Source: Choristocarpus tenellus KU-1152
Lineage: Eukaryota; Phaeophyceae
DNA length: 32,342 nucleotides
Assembly: GCA_964200185.2 (NCBI GenBank)
Contig: CAXNAD020000071.1
Location: 1-32,342 of the forward strand
Direction: 5' to 3'
The first letter of the stretch is position 1, and every line of letters starts with the position of its first letter. The position numbers were made by a program, and so were the translations under genes. Below, piece after piece: positions 10,860-18,754 of this stretch. A model generated the notes under the pieces. That model was not told the DNA's origin and ran no database searches. It saw only the letters and a program-made list of their open reading frames with translations.

Positions 10860-10934
10860 TAGGGGTTAATGTGTCACTTAATAAGGTCGATTTTATAATA
10901 TATAATATCGGAGGTTCAAATCCTCCTCACATTA
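10860..10934 (+). pseudogene. Aberrant tRNA-like locus, possibly trnD
   Basis: The 3' half is tRNA-like: T-arm GGAGG/TTCAAAT/CCTCC (10910-10926), then TCACATT-A. AATGTG at 10868 could pair with CACATT. An Asp-like stretch is also present: GTGTCAC (10871-10877) places GTC after a T and before an A, and AAGGTCG follows as in the variable loop of tRNA-Asp. No standard D-arm plus anticodon arm can be folded, and an extra AT-rich hairpin (10888-10910) sits before the T-arm. It could be a degenerate trnD, a very divergent working tRNA, or a relic. Confidence 0.4.
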
Positions 10935-10955
10935 AATGTCTAAATTTATTTAATA

Positions 10956-11027
10956 AGGCCTATAACTCAGGGGTAGAGTATACGCCTGATAAGCGTAAAG
11001 TCAGTAGTTCAAATCTACTTAGGCCTA
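10956..11027 (+). tRNA. trnI(gau): tRNA-Ile(GAU)
   Basis: Acceptor AGGCCTA/TAGGCCT, D-stem ACTC/GAGT, anticodon loop CTGATAA on stem TACGC/GCGTA, T-arm AGTAG/CTACT. orf253 starts 2 nt after it. Confidence 0.94.
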
Positions 11028-11028
11028 C

Positions 11029-11790
11029 ATGTTTGAAAAAAGTATAAAAACTTTAGATTTCTCTCAAATACCTGAATTATTTTGGCCTGGGATTCCTATT
11101 TTTTTAGGAGTATATTTGGTTGGTCACGGTATTCATTTATTGGCTGAGGTTTGTTCAGGTTCTACTCTTAATAATGAGCCTGACAAATCCAGCAATAAAG
11201 ATATCGATAAAAATCCTCAGGAATCCTCCCCTGAGTCATCCCCTGAATTTGACAGTGAGGATGAAGAAGAGAGGCTTATTAGATATTTTGAGCTAAAAAC
11301 CACCCCCGATGAGGAGGAAAGGATTGCAAAATATAATAAGATGATAGAGGAGACGAATCGAGAAATCGATAAACTCCGTCAACAGATTTATACCCAGGAA
11401 CATCCGGACCTGGGCCAAAGTGGTGACGGTGGTGATGATGATAATAATAAATTTAATCTGATTAAATTTATTATTGAAAAAATCACCTCTAATATCGATT
11501 GTTTTTCTGGTATTCTTGTAAATGTGTTGCCTGACTTTATCGTATCTACGATAGGGCTTTTTTTACCTTTACCTTTTGTGTTATGCAAGAAGGTTTTTCT
11601 ATTGTATAGAAAAATGGGTTATTTGATTGTTCGAGCCACAGGTATCGAATTTTATAATGTATTTTTACCTAAATGGACAAAATATGTTATTTTTAAAAAT
11701 AATTTCCCTATTGCATTTCTTTTAGGTAAAGCTGTAATTGGTTTATTCTATTTTGTGCTTGGTTATGGTCTTTTGTATATGTATCTTTGA
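11029..11790 (+). CDS. Unidentified membrane protein ORF (orf253)
   Basis: Not recognised. 253 aa: a predicted transmembrane segment at 17-39, a very acidic Ser/Pro/Glu-rich stretch (45-82), a charged helix likely to form a coiled coil (93-123), a Gly/Asp-rich linker (130-140), and two more hydrophobic segments (160-186 and 227-252). Its central part is visibly richer in G/C, with CCC, GAG and AGG codons that its neighbours avoid. This suggests a recent arrival or different selection. It fills the gap between trnI and trnK exactly (ATG 2 nt after trnI). ATP synthase subunit b was considered (membrane anchor plus charged helix), but the extra C-terminal membrane segments do not fit. A 15-bp inverted repeat lies at 11443-11475. 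Confidence 0.75.
   Translation: MFEKSIKTLDFSQIPELFWPGIPIFLGVYLVGHGIHLLAEVCSGSTLNNEPDKSSNKDIDKNPQESSPESSPEFDSEDEEERLIRYFELKTTPDEEERIAKYNKMIEETNREIDKLRQQIYTQEHPDLGQSGDGGDDDNNKFNLIKFIIEKITSNIDCFSGILVNVLPDFIVSTIGLFLPLPFVLCKKVFLLYRKMGYLIVRATGIEFYNVFLPKWTKYVIFKNNFPIAFLLGKAVIGLFYFVLGYGLLYMYL
11443..11475 (+). repeat. 15-bp perfect inverted repeat in orf253
   Basis: AATAATAAATTTAAT (11443-11457) and its exact reverse complement (11461-11475) flank CTG. It codes for the junction between the Asp-rich linker and the second hydrophobic half. Confidence 0.7.
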
Positions 11791-11815
11791 ATTGGATACT
11801 ACTACATAATTGTTC

Positions 11816-11888
11816 TGTCGTATAGCTCAGTTGGTAGAGCATTGGATTTTTAATCCAGTGGTCCAGGGTTCAAGCCCCTGTATGACTA
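11816..11888 (+). tRNA. trnK(uuu): tRNA-Lys(UUU)
   Basis: D-stem GCTC/GAGC, anticodon loop TTTTTAA on stem TTGGA/TCCAG, T-arm CAGGG/CCCTG. Acceptor TGTCGTA/TATGACT pairs except for a T-T mismatch at 1:72. Confidence 0.92.
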
Positions 11889-11891
11889 TAT

Positions 11892-11913
11892 AATGTTAAC
11901 CTTAATTAACATT
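11892..11913 (+). repeat. Hairpin between trnK and atp8
   Basis: AATGTTAA (11892-11899) pairs perfectly with TTAACATT (11906-11913) across the loop CCTTAA, 17 nt before the atp8 start. Small and AT-rich; role unknown. Confidence 0.35.
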
Positions 11914-11929
11914 TTTAATTGCTATTTTT

Positions 11930-12208
11930 ATGCCTCAATTTGATCATATTAGTTTTTTTAACCAAGTTTTTTGGTTAGTTATTTTATTTTGTAGTTTTTA
12001 TTTTTGTACAGTATGGTTTAGTCTTCCTTTGTTAGCAAGTAGTTTGAAGGCTCGTCGTAAAAAGGAAGTATTAGAATCAATAATGGTTTTAAATTATAAC
12101 AAAAATTTAAAATATTCTCGTCCTTTATCCAATCATAATAAAGTACGAGTTACAAAGCTTTCAGGTTTTAGTTTATCTGCTAGTTCTGGGTTTTATGTTT
12201 TTTTTTAA
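11930..12208 (+). CDS. atp8: ATP synthase subunit 8 (YMF19)
   Basis: Peripheral-stalk Fo subunit, 92 aa. The start MPQFDHISFFNQVFWLVILF is the classical Atp8/YMF19 signature, with one membrane helix (about 8-33) and then a basic tail (SLKARRKKEV). The C-terminus is poorly conserved, as usual. It lies 3 nt before nad9. Confidence 0.92.
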   Translation: MPQFDHISFFNQVFWLVILFCSFYFCTVWFSLPLLASSLKARRKKEVLESIMVLNYNKNLKYSRPLSNHNKVRVTKLSGFSLSASSGFYVFF

Positions 12209-12211
12209 TTA

Positions 12212-12760
12212 ATGTCCGTATATTTTATAAATCATTTAACTACTCTTCTTCCCTTACGCAGTTATTATATCTTCGATAAAGAAATTATTATTATGGTTGA
12301 TAAAAAAGATCTTTTTTATTGTTTATCTTTTTTAAAATACCATACAAATACCCAGTTTAAAATTTTGACTTGTATTTCTGGAGTGGATTATCCTGAAAAA
12401 TATGATCGTTTTGAGATCGTTTACGATTTATTAAGTTTGAGTTTTAATACTCGTATTCGTATTAAAACTCAAACTAAAGAAGTTGAGCCTATTTCTTCTA
12501 TTGTTAGTATTTTTTCTGGAGCAAATTGGTGGGAAAGAGAAATTTGGGATTTATTCGGAGTTTTTTTTTCTTCTCACCCAGATCTTCGTCGTATTCTAAC
12601 AGATTATGGTTTTGAGGGTCATCCAATACGAAAAGATTTTCCATTATCTGGTTATTCTGAACTTAGATATGATGAAGAGCAAAAACTTGTTATTTATGAA
12701 AATTTAGAGCTTGGTCAGGAGTTTCGGGCTTTTAATTTTCATACTCCTTGGTCTAATTAA
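12212..12760 (+). CDS. nad9: NADH dehydrogenase subunit 9 (NuoC, 30 kDa)
   Basis: Peripheral-arm subunit of complex I, 182 aa. The 30-kDa family signature is intact: [20 protein letters not shown] (about 107-126), then [21 protein letters not shown] 17-bp perfect inverted repeat lies within the gene (12434-12475). Its ATG comes 3 nt after the atp8 stop. Confidence 0.96.
   Translation: MSVYFINHLTTLLPLRSYYIFDKEIIIMVDKKDLFYCLSFLKYHTNTQFKILTCISGVDYPEKYDRFEIVYDLLSLSFNTRIRIKTQTKEVEPISSIVSIFSGANWWEREIWDLFGVFFSSHPDLRRILTDYGFEGHPIRKDFPLSGYSELRYDEEQKLVIYENLELGQEFRAFNFHTPWSN
12434..12475 (+). repeat. 17-bp perfect inverted repeat in nad9
   Basis: AGTTTGAGTTTTAATAC (12434-12450) and its exact reverse complement (12459-12475) are separated by 8 nt (TCGTATTC). 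The mRNA would form a strong hairpin in the middle of the coding sequence. Confidence 0.8.
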
Positions 12761-12789
12761 TTGTTATTTAGGGCTTGTTTATAATTTTT

Positions 12790-13947
12790 ATGTCAAGATG
12801 GAATGTTAATACTCTAACAGCGTGGTTTGACTCTCATATTATTGATTATCCCACTGCAATAAATTTAAATTATACTTGGAGTTTTGGTTCAGCTGCTGGC
12901 TTTTGTCTTGCTATTCAAATTTTAAGTGGAACTTTTCTTGCTATACATTATACAGGTGAAATTAATTATGCTTTCTCCAGTGTAGAATACATTATACGTG
13001 ATGTAAATAATGGCTGGTTAATTCGTTATTTACATGCAAATGGAGCATCTTTTTTTTTTATTGTTGTATATTGTCATTTATTTCGTGGTTTATATTATGG
13101 TTCTTTTAATGAACCTCGTCAATTTTTATGGTGGTCTGGTATTGTTATTTTTTTATTGATGATAGCGACTGCTTTTTTGGGTTATGTTTTACCTTGGGGT
13201 CAAATAAGTTTTTGGGGTGTTACTGTAATTACTAATCTCTTTTCCATTATTCCTGTTTATAGTGGGACTTTTGTTATATGGCTTTGGGGTGGTTATACAG
13301 TAGGAAATCCAACTTTAAATCGTTTTTATAGTTTACATTATATTTTACCTTTTGTTATTGCTGGTTTAGTTTTTGTTCATCTGGGTTTATTGCATAAAGA
13401 TGGTTCTAATAATCCAATAGGAATTAAAAATAAATTAGCTAATTTAGATTTTTATCCTTATTTTTATGTTAAAGATTTAGTAGGTTTTTTTGTTTTACTT
13501 GCTTTTTTATCTTTTTTTACTTTTTATATACCTAATTATTTAGGTCATCCAGATAATTATATCCCGGCTGATTCTATTAAAACACCTCTACATATTGTTC
13601 CTGAATGGTATTTTCTTCCTTTTTATGCAGTTTTAAAAGCAATTCCCCATAAAACTGGAGGTATTTTAGCTATAGGTGGTGCAATTTTTATTTTTTTTCT
13701 TATTCCATTTTTAAATCGTCCTGGTATTAGAAGTGGTAATTTTCGTCCTATTTATGAATTTTTTTTTTGTGTTTTTGCCGGTAATTTTTTTATTTTAATT
13801 TGGTCAGGCGCGTGTCCTTCAAATGATGAATTCTTTGAATTATGTAATAGGATTCTTACTGCATTTTATTTTCTTTTCTTTTATATCAGTAATTATACTT
13901 CAGGTATTTGGGAAAAGGATTTTAATCGTATTCTATTAAAAAAATGA
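12790..13947 (+). CDS. cob: Cytochrome b
   Basis: Complex III haem b subunit, 385 aa, eight helices. It shows the Qo-site motif [18 protein letters not shown] (about 271-288), [19 protein letters not shown], and the haem-ligand His residues in helices B and D ([22 protein letters not shown]). ATG at 12790 is chosen; an upstream in-frame TTG is less likely. The TGA stop overlaps the next ATG (ATGA, 13944-13947). Confidence 0.97.
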   Translation: MSRWNVNTLTAWFDSHIIDYPTAINLNYTWSFGSAAGFCLAIQILSGTFLAIHYTGEINYAFSSVEYIIRDVNNGWLIRYLHANGASFFFIVVYCHLFRGLYYGSFNEPRQFLWWSGIVIFLLMIATAFLGYVLPWGQISFWGVTVITNLFSIIPVYSGTFVIWLWGGYTVGNPTLNRFYSLHYILPFVIAGLVFVHLGLLHKDGSNNPIGIKNKLANLDFYPYFYVKDLVGFFVLLAFLSFFTFYIPNYLGHPDNYIPADSIKTPLHIVPEWYFLPFYAVLKAIPHKTGGILAIGGAIFIFFLIPFLNRPGIRSGNFRPIYEFFFCVFAGNFFILIWSGACPSNDEFFELCNRILTAFYFLFFYISNYTSGIWEKDFNRILLKK

Positions 13948-14165
13948 AAATAGTGCGTAGTATAACTTTTTTTTCAGATGGAAGTTCTTCTTTTTTAAGT
14001 CGTCCCTATCTCTGTACTTCACTTTTTTTTAATATACAATTACATGATGTAGATAATCATTCATTTTGGTCAGGCCATAAGGTAAAAGATCAAACTCAAG
14101 TTTCTGCTTTTGTTTCTACCTTTTTCGAAGTAAATCGTATTTTGGAAAAAAAAAATTCTTTATAA
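13944..14165 (+). CDS. rpl31: Probable ribosomal protein L31 (bL31)
   Basis: 73 aa. The C-terminal half, [16 protein letters not shown] followed by a hydrophobic-aromatic end, fits the bL31 pattern 'HPFFTGK ... GRV--F'. The Zn-binding cysteines of many bacterial L31 proteins are absent, as in the zinc-free type. An rpl31 in mtDNA is known from stramenopiles, from memory. It overlaps cob by 4 nt, so translation is likely coupled. Alternative: a lineage-specific ORF. Confidence 0.6.
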   Translation: MKIVRSITFFSDGSSSFLSRPYLCTSLFFNIQLHDVDNHSFWSGHKVKDQTQVSAFVSTFFEVNRILEKKNSL

Positions 14166-14181
14166 TTATAATTTTATACCT

Positions 14182-15081
14182 ATGAAAAAACCCTCAGATT
14201 TAAAACCCCCCTCAAATTCAAAAAAAAAATTAGATTATGATTCTATTGAGGATTATGTTATTGTTTTTACTAGCGCAGTGTGTCTTACAATTTTATATTT
14301 TGAGAATGGTGAAATGGATGCAGCCAACCCTTGGCAGTTAGGTTTTCAAGATCCTGCCACTCCTATTATAGAAGGTATTATTTATTTTAATAACCAATTA
14401 ATATTTCTTATGATTGTTGTTGGTAGTTTTGTTTGTTGGATATTATACCGTGCTTTAACTTTATTTAATAAGGATATTCATCCAACACCTATTATTTTTA
14501 CGCATTCGACTGATTTGGAAGTAGTTTGGACTATTACTCCAGCTTTAATTCTTATAATTATTGGTTTTCCTTCTTTTGCTCTTCTTTATTCTATAGGTGA
14601 GATAATTGATCCTTCTATTACTTTGAAAGTCGTAGGACATCAATGGTATTGGTCTTATGAATATTCAGATTATCTTTCTTGGTCTGATAATAATAAATCT
14701 ATTCTTTTTGATTCTTATCTTATTCCCGAGGAGGATCTTTCTATTCCAAAACCATATGGCCCTAAAGCAAAAGTTGGTACTGTTTTGCGCTTATTAGAAG
14801 TAGATAATCGTGTTATTCTACCTGTTAATACACATATTAGAGTTTTAGTTACATCAGCTGATGTTTTACATTCTTGGGCTGTTCCTAGTTTAGGTGTAAA
14901 AGTTGATTCTTGTCCTGGTAGATTAAATCAGATTTGTCTTTTTTTAAAACGTAAGTCAGTTTTTTATGGTCAATGTAGTGAAATTTGTGGAGTTAATCAT
15001 GGTTTTATACCTATTGTGGTTCAATCAGTTAGTATGGAAAATTATATTAGTTGGATTGGGAAAAGATTAAAAGAAGATTAA
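14182..15081 (+). CDS. cox2: Cytochrome c oxidase subunit II
   Basis: Complex IV subunit with the CuA electron-entry site, 299 aa, two membrane helices. [11 protein letters not shown] (about 154-164) and the CuA motif [14 protein letters not shown] (about 261-274), with both Cys and the His, are present. There is a hydrophilic N-terminal extension ([16 protein letters not shown]) of about 20 residues and a somewhat long loop after YEYSDY. Its stop shares one base with the nad4 ATG, and both lie in the loop of a 15-bp hairpin. Confidence 0.97.
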   Translation: MKKPSDLKPPSNSKKKLDYDSIEDYVIVFTSAVCLTILYFENGEMDAANPWQLGFQDPATPIIEGIIYFNNQLIFLMIVVGSFVCWILYRALTLFNKDIHPTPIIFTHSTDLEVVWTITPALILIIIGFPSFALLYSIGEIIDPSITLKVVGHQWYWSYEYSDYLSWSDNNKSILFDSYLIPEEDLSIPKPYGPKAKVGTVLRLLEVDNRVILPVNTHIRVLVTSADVLHSWAVPSLGVKVDSCPGRLNQICLFLKRKSVFYGQCSEICGVNHGFIPIVVQSVSMENYISWIGKRLKED

Positions 15082-15111
15082 TGTCAATTTTATCTTTTCT
15101 TTTAATCTTTT
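15061..15111 (+). repeat. Inverted repeat around the nad4 start
   Basis: AAAAGATTAAAAGAA (15061-15075) and its exact reverse complement (15097-15111) enclose 21 nt that contain the cox2 stop and the nad4 ATG (TAATG at 15079-15083). Three more inner pairs (GAT/ATC) can form with a bulge. Candidate translation or processing element. Confidence 0.75.
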
Positions 15112-16523
15112 TATTTTTTGGTCTAGTAATTCTAAGTTTTATTCCATCAACCCAAAAAATATTACTTAAACAATTTGCTTTAAGTATTTCTTCATTAGCT
15201 TTTGTATTATCTTTATTACTTTGGGTTAAATTTGATCAATCGACTTCAGATTTTCAATTTGTAATTGAATCTTTATGGTTACCTATATTGAATATTAATT
15301 TTATTTTAGGAGTTGATGGAATTTCTCTTTTTTTTATTCTACTTACAACTTTAATTTTTCCAATTTGTTTTTTAGCTTCTTGGTCTTCTATTAAAACAGA
15401 TTTAAAATCTTATTTGATTTGTTTTTTAAGTATAGAAATTATTTTAATTTTAGTTTTTACTAGTTTGGATCTTTTACTTTTTTATATTTTTTTTGAAACT
15501 GTTTTGATTCCTATATTTTTAGTTATTGGGTTATGGGGTTCACGTCAGCGTAAAGTTCGTGCTGCTTATTTTTTCTTTCTTTATACATTATTAGGTTCTT
15601 TATTTATATTATTAGGTGTTGTTTATATTTATCATTTTGTTGGAACAACAAATTATGAAGTTTTGTTAAGTTTAGATATTACTATATCTGATCAGTGTTG
15701 GTTATGGCTTGCTTTTTTTGCTTCTTTTGCTACAAAAGTCCCTATACTTCCCGTTCATATTTGGCTTCCTGAAGCTCATGTAGAAGCTCCTACGGCAGGT
15801 TCTGTTATTTTAGCAGGAATTCTTTTAAAATTAGGTACATATGGCTTTTTACGCTTCTCATTAGCCTTATTTCCTTTGGCTACTATTTATTTTACTCCTT
15901 TAGTATTTAGTATTAGTCTTTTAGGTGTTGTTTATACTTCTTTAACGGCAATTCGCCAAACTGATCTTAAACGTTTAATTGCTTATACTTCGGTAGCACA
16001 TATAAATTTGGTAATAATTGGTTTATTCACAGCAGGGGGTTTGGGTATTGAAGCAGGAATTATTCAGTCATTAAGTCATGGTTTTGTTTCTTCTGCTCTT
16101 TTTTTAGCTATTGGTGTTGTTTATGATCGTTGGCATACTAGAGTAGTTCAATACTACGGAGGATTGGTTCATACAATACCTATTTTTATTATTATTTTTT
16201 TATTTTTTACTATAGCGAATTTAGGGTTACCCGGAACTAGTAGTTTTGTTGGAGAATTTCTTATTTTGATTTCAGCTTTTCAGGCTAATACTTTAGCCTG
16301 TTTTTTAGGGGCAACTTCTATAATTTTTAGTGGTGCATATTCCTTATGGTTATTCAATCGTATAGCTTATGGGAATTTAAAAATAGCAGGTTTTGATCTT
16401 AATTTACGTGAATTTCTTACTTTTTTACCTTTAATTATAGGAACTTTAGTTATGGGTATTTATCCAAATCCTTTTATTCAGCCTATTCACGCTAGTATTA
16501 ATCATTTAGTAGCCGGTTTTTAA
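15081..16523 (+). CDS. nad4: NADH dehydrogenase subunit 4 (NuoM)
   Basis: Antiporter-like subunit of complex I, 480 aa. Conserved features: the Glu in FYIFFETVLIPIFLVIGLWG (about 137), LPVHIWLPEAHVEAPTAGSV (about 225-244), and KLGTYGFLRF. The ATG shares its A with the cox2 stop and lies in a hairpin loop. An in-frame TTG further upstream belongs to cox2. Confidence 0.97.
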   Translation: MSILSFLLIFLFFGLVILSFIPSTQKILLKQFALSISSLAFVLSLLLWVKFDQSTSDFQFVIESLWLPILNINFILGVDGISLFFILLTTLIFPICFLASWSSIKTDLKSYLICFLSIEIILILVFTSLDLLLFYIFFETVLIPIFLVIGLWGSRQRKVRAAYFFFLYTLLGSLFILLGVVYIYHFVGTTNYEVLLSLDITISDQCWLWLAFFASFATKVPILPVHIWLPEAHVEAPTAGSVILAGILLKLGTYGFLRFSLALFPLATIYFTPLVFSISLLGVVYTSLTAIRQTDLKRLIAYTSVAHINLVIIGLFTAGGLGIEAGIIQSLSHGFVSSALFLAIGVVYDRWHTRVVQYYGGLVHTIPIFIIIFLFFTIANLGLPGTSSFVGEFLILISAFQANTLACFLGATSIIFSGAYSLWLFNRIAYGNLKIAGFDLNLREFLTFLPLIIGTLVMGIYPNPFIQPIHASINHLVAGF

Positions 16524-16562
16524 TTATTATATAATGATATAATTTGGCTTTTAAATGGTTGG

Positions 16563-16634
16563 GTTCTTTTCGTCTAGCGGTTAGGACATTGCTCTTTCAC
16601 GGCAAAGACGCGGGTTCAACTCCCGTAGAGAACA
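16563..16634 (+). tRNA. trnE(uuc): tRNA-Glu(UUC)
   Basis: Acceptor GTTCTTT/AGAGAAC, anticodon loop CTTTCAC on stem TTGCT/GGCAA, T-arm GCGGG/CCCGT. It lies 8 nt upstream of the nad5 ATG. Confidence 0.94.
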
Positions 16635-16642
16635 CTTCCTAC

Positions 16643-18622
16643 ATGTATTTAAATATTGTTTTTTTACCGTTATTAGGTTCCATCGCAACAGGTTTTTTTG
16701 GCCGTTTTTTAGGTGGAAAGGGAGCGAGTCTTGTGAGTACATTTTGTGTGGGTTTAAGTTTTTGTTTAAGTGGTATTGTTTTTTATGAAGTTGGTTTAGC
16801 TGGTAGTGCATGTTATATTCGTCTTATAACTTGGCTAGACGTAGATATTTTTCATGCTGATTGGGGGTTTTGTTTTGATAGTTTAACTGTAGTAATACTA
16901 TTAGTTGTTACTTTTGTTTCTACTTTAGTACATTTATATTCTACGGAATATATAAGAGAGGATCCACATATTTCCAGATTTTTGTCTTATCTTTCTCTTT
17001 TTACTTTTTTTATATTAATTTTGGTTACAGCAGATAATTTTATTCAAATATTTGTTGGATGGGAAGGTGTGGGTCTTTGTTCTTATCTTTTGATTAATTT
17101 TTGGTTTACTAGGATTCAAGCGAATAAAGCTGCTATTAAAGCTATATTGGTAAATCGTGTAGGTGATTTTGGTTTAGCTTTAGGTATTTTTGCTATTTTT
17201 TATTCTTTTGGAGCGGTGGATTATTCTACTGTTTTTGCATTAGTACCACAATTCGTTGATTTTACTTTATGTTTTATTCTTATCGAATTTAATGCTTTAA
17301 CTTTTATTTGTATTTTTCTTTTTGTAGGAGCTATTGGTAAATCAGCTCAATTAGGTCTACACACATGGTTACCCGATGCCATGGAGGGTCCTACTCCAGT
17401 TTCTGCTCTTATTCATGCTGCTACTATGGTAACAGCAGGTGTTTTCCTTTTGGTTCGTTGTTCTCCTTTATTAGAATTTGCTCCAACTGTTCTATCGGTT
17501 ATTAGTATTATTGGTGCTTTAACTGCTTTTTTTGCTGCTACAACAGCAATTGTACAAAATGATTTAAAGCGTGTTATTGCTTATTCTACTTGTAGCCAAC
17601 TTGGTTATATGGTTTTCGCTTGTGGTTTATCTAATTATTCAGTTGCTGTATTCCATTTAGCAAATCATGCTTTTTTTAAAGCACTTCTATTTTTAGGAGC
17701 TGGTTCTGTTATTCATGCTATAGGTGATGAACAAGATATAAGAAAAATAGGTGGTCTACGTAGGATTTTACCTTTTACTTATGCTATAATATTAATTGGT
17801 TCTCTTTCTTTAATAGGAATACCATTTCTTACAGGATTTTATTCTAAAGATCTTATCTTAGAAGTAGCATATGCTAATTATAGTTTAGTTTCTCACTTTT
17901 CTTATTGGTGTGGTGTTTTAGCGGCTTCTTGTACTGCTTTTTATTCTATTCGTTTAATTAGTCTTTGTTTTCTTTCAAAACCAAATGGAAATCGTTTAAT
18001 TTTATTATCAGCCTCTGAAAGTAGTTGGCCTATTGCTACTTCTTTAGGTATTTTAGCTATTCCTAGTATTTTTATTGGCTATATTGGCCGTGATCTTTTT
18101 GTAGGTTTAGGTACCAATTTTTGGTCAAATGCTATTTTTAATTTACCAACTACCATTAGTGCTCTAGATTTTGAATTCATACCTATTTTTTTTAAAATTT
18201 TGCCATTATTTTTTAGTATAACTGCAGGTATTTTATCTTTTATTTTTTACATTTATTATAATCATTTATTGTTTTCTTGTAAGATATCTTTTTCTGGAAG
18301 GAAATTATATACTTTTTTAAATCGTAAATGGTTTTTTGATAAAGTTTATAACGATATTATTGGTCAAAAAATTTTAAATTTTGGATATCATTTTACGTAT
18401 AAAGCTATTGATAGGGGTTTAATTGAAAGTTTAGGTCCTTATGGGTTAATAACAGTAATTTTAGGTCAAGTTAACAAAACACGAAATTGGCATTCTGGTA
18501 TTTTATATCATTATTCTCTTGTTATAATTTTTGGTATTTTCTTTTTATATGAGTCTTTTCAATTTATTTCTGAACTTAAATTTAATATTTTTTTAATTTT
18601 TGTTAGTTTAGCTTTATTTTAA
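16643..18622 (+). CDS. nad5: NADH dehydrogenase subunit 5 (NuoL)
   Basis: Largest antiporter-like subunit of complex I with the lateral helix, 659 aa. Signatures: VGWEGVGLCSYLLINFW (about 144-160), KSAQLGLHTWLPDAMEGPTP, and the HAATMVTAGVFLLVR segment. ATG at 16643 (MYLNIVFLPLLGS) is the first ATG after trnE. Its last 24 bp are repeated 121 bp downstream, just before nad6. Confidence 0.97.
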   Translation: MYLNIVFLPLLGSIATGFFGRFLGGKGASLVSTFCVGLSFCLSGIVFYEVGLAGSACYIRLITWLDVDIFHADWGFCFDSLTVVILLVVTFVSTLVHLYSTEYIREDPHISRFLSYLSLFTFFILILVTADNFIQIFVGWEGVGLCSYLLINFWFTRIQANKAAIKAILVNRVGDFGLALGIFAIFYSFGAVDYSTVFALVPQFVDFTLCFILIEFNALTFICIFLFVGAIGKSAQLGLHTWLPDAMEGPTPVSALIHAATMVTAGVFLLVRCSPLLEFAPTVLSVISIIGALTAFFAATTAIVQNDLKRVIAYSTCSQLGYMVFACGLSNYSVAVFHLANHAFFKALLFLGAGSVIHAIGDEQDIRKIGGLRRILPFTYAIILIGSLSLIGIPFLTGFYSKDLILEVAYANYSLVSHFSYWCGVLAASCTAFYSIRLISLCFLSKPNGNRLILLSASESSWPIATSLGILAIPSIFIGYIGRDLFVGLGTNFWSNAIFNLPTTISALDFEFIPIFFKILPLFFSITAGILSFIFYIYYNHLLFSCKISFSGRKLYTFLNRKWFFDKVYNDIIGQKILNFGYHFTYKAIDRGLIESLGPYGLITVILGQVNKTRNWHSGILYHYSLVIIFGIFFLYESFQFISELKFNIFLIFVSLALF

Positions 18623-18754
18623 TTTATTTTTATTATGTCGTTGTATTATGAATATTCCTAAAATTTTAACATTTTCTTTCGTTGTATTTCTTTTTATTTG
18701 TAATTTTTCATAATCTAACCTATTAGTTTAGCTTTATTTTAATTTAGCTTTACT
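18602..18754 (+). repeat. Decayed duplication of the nad5/nad6 junction
   Basis: The 24 bp at the end of nad5 (from TTAGTTTAGC, 18603) recur at 18724. The next 30 bp match the nad6 start region with about 8 differences. The first copy opens ATG TCG TTG TAT TAT GAA TAT, like nad6 ATG GTG TTA GAT TAT GTA TAT, and then hits a stop. The 132-bp spacer 18623-18754 thus holds a relic nad6 start and no other gene. Confidence 0.65.

Noticed and set aside
11388-11588. Minus-strand frame antisense to orf253
   Set aside because: Lower-quality shadow; the plus-strand frame fills the gap between tRNAs and has a coherent membrane topology.
13431-13446. 16-bp AT palindrome in cob
   Set aside because: Short and AT-only, expected by chance in this composition.
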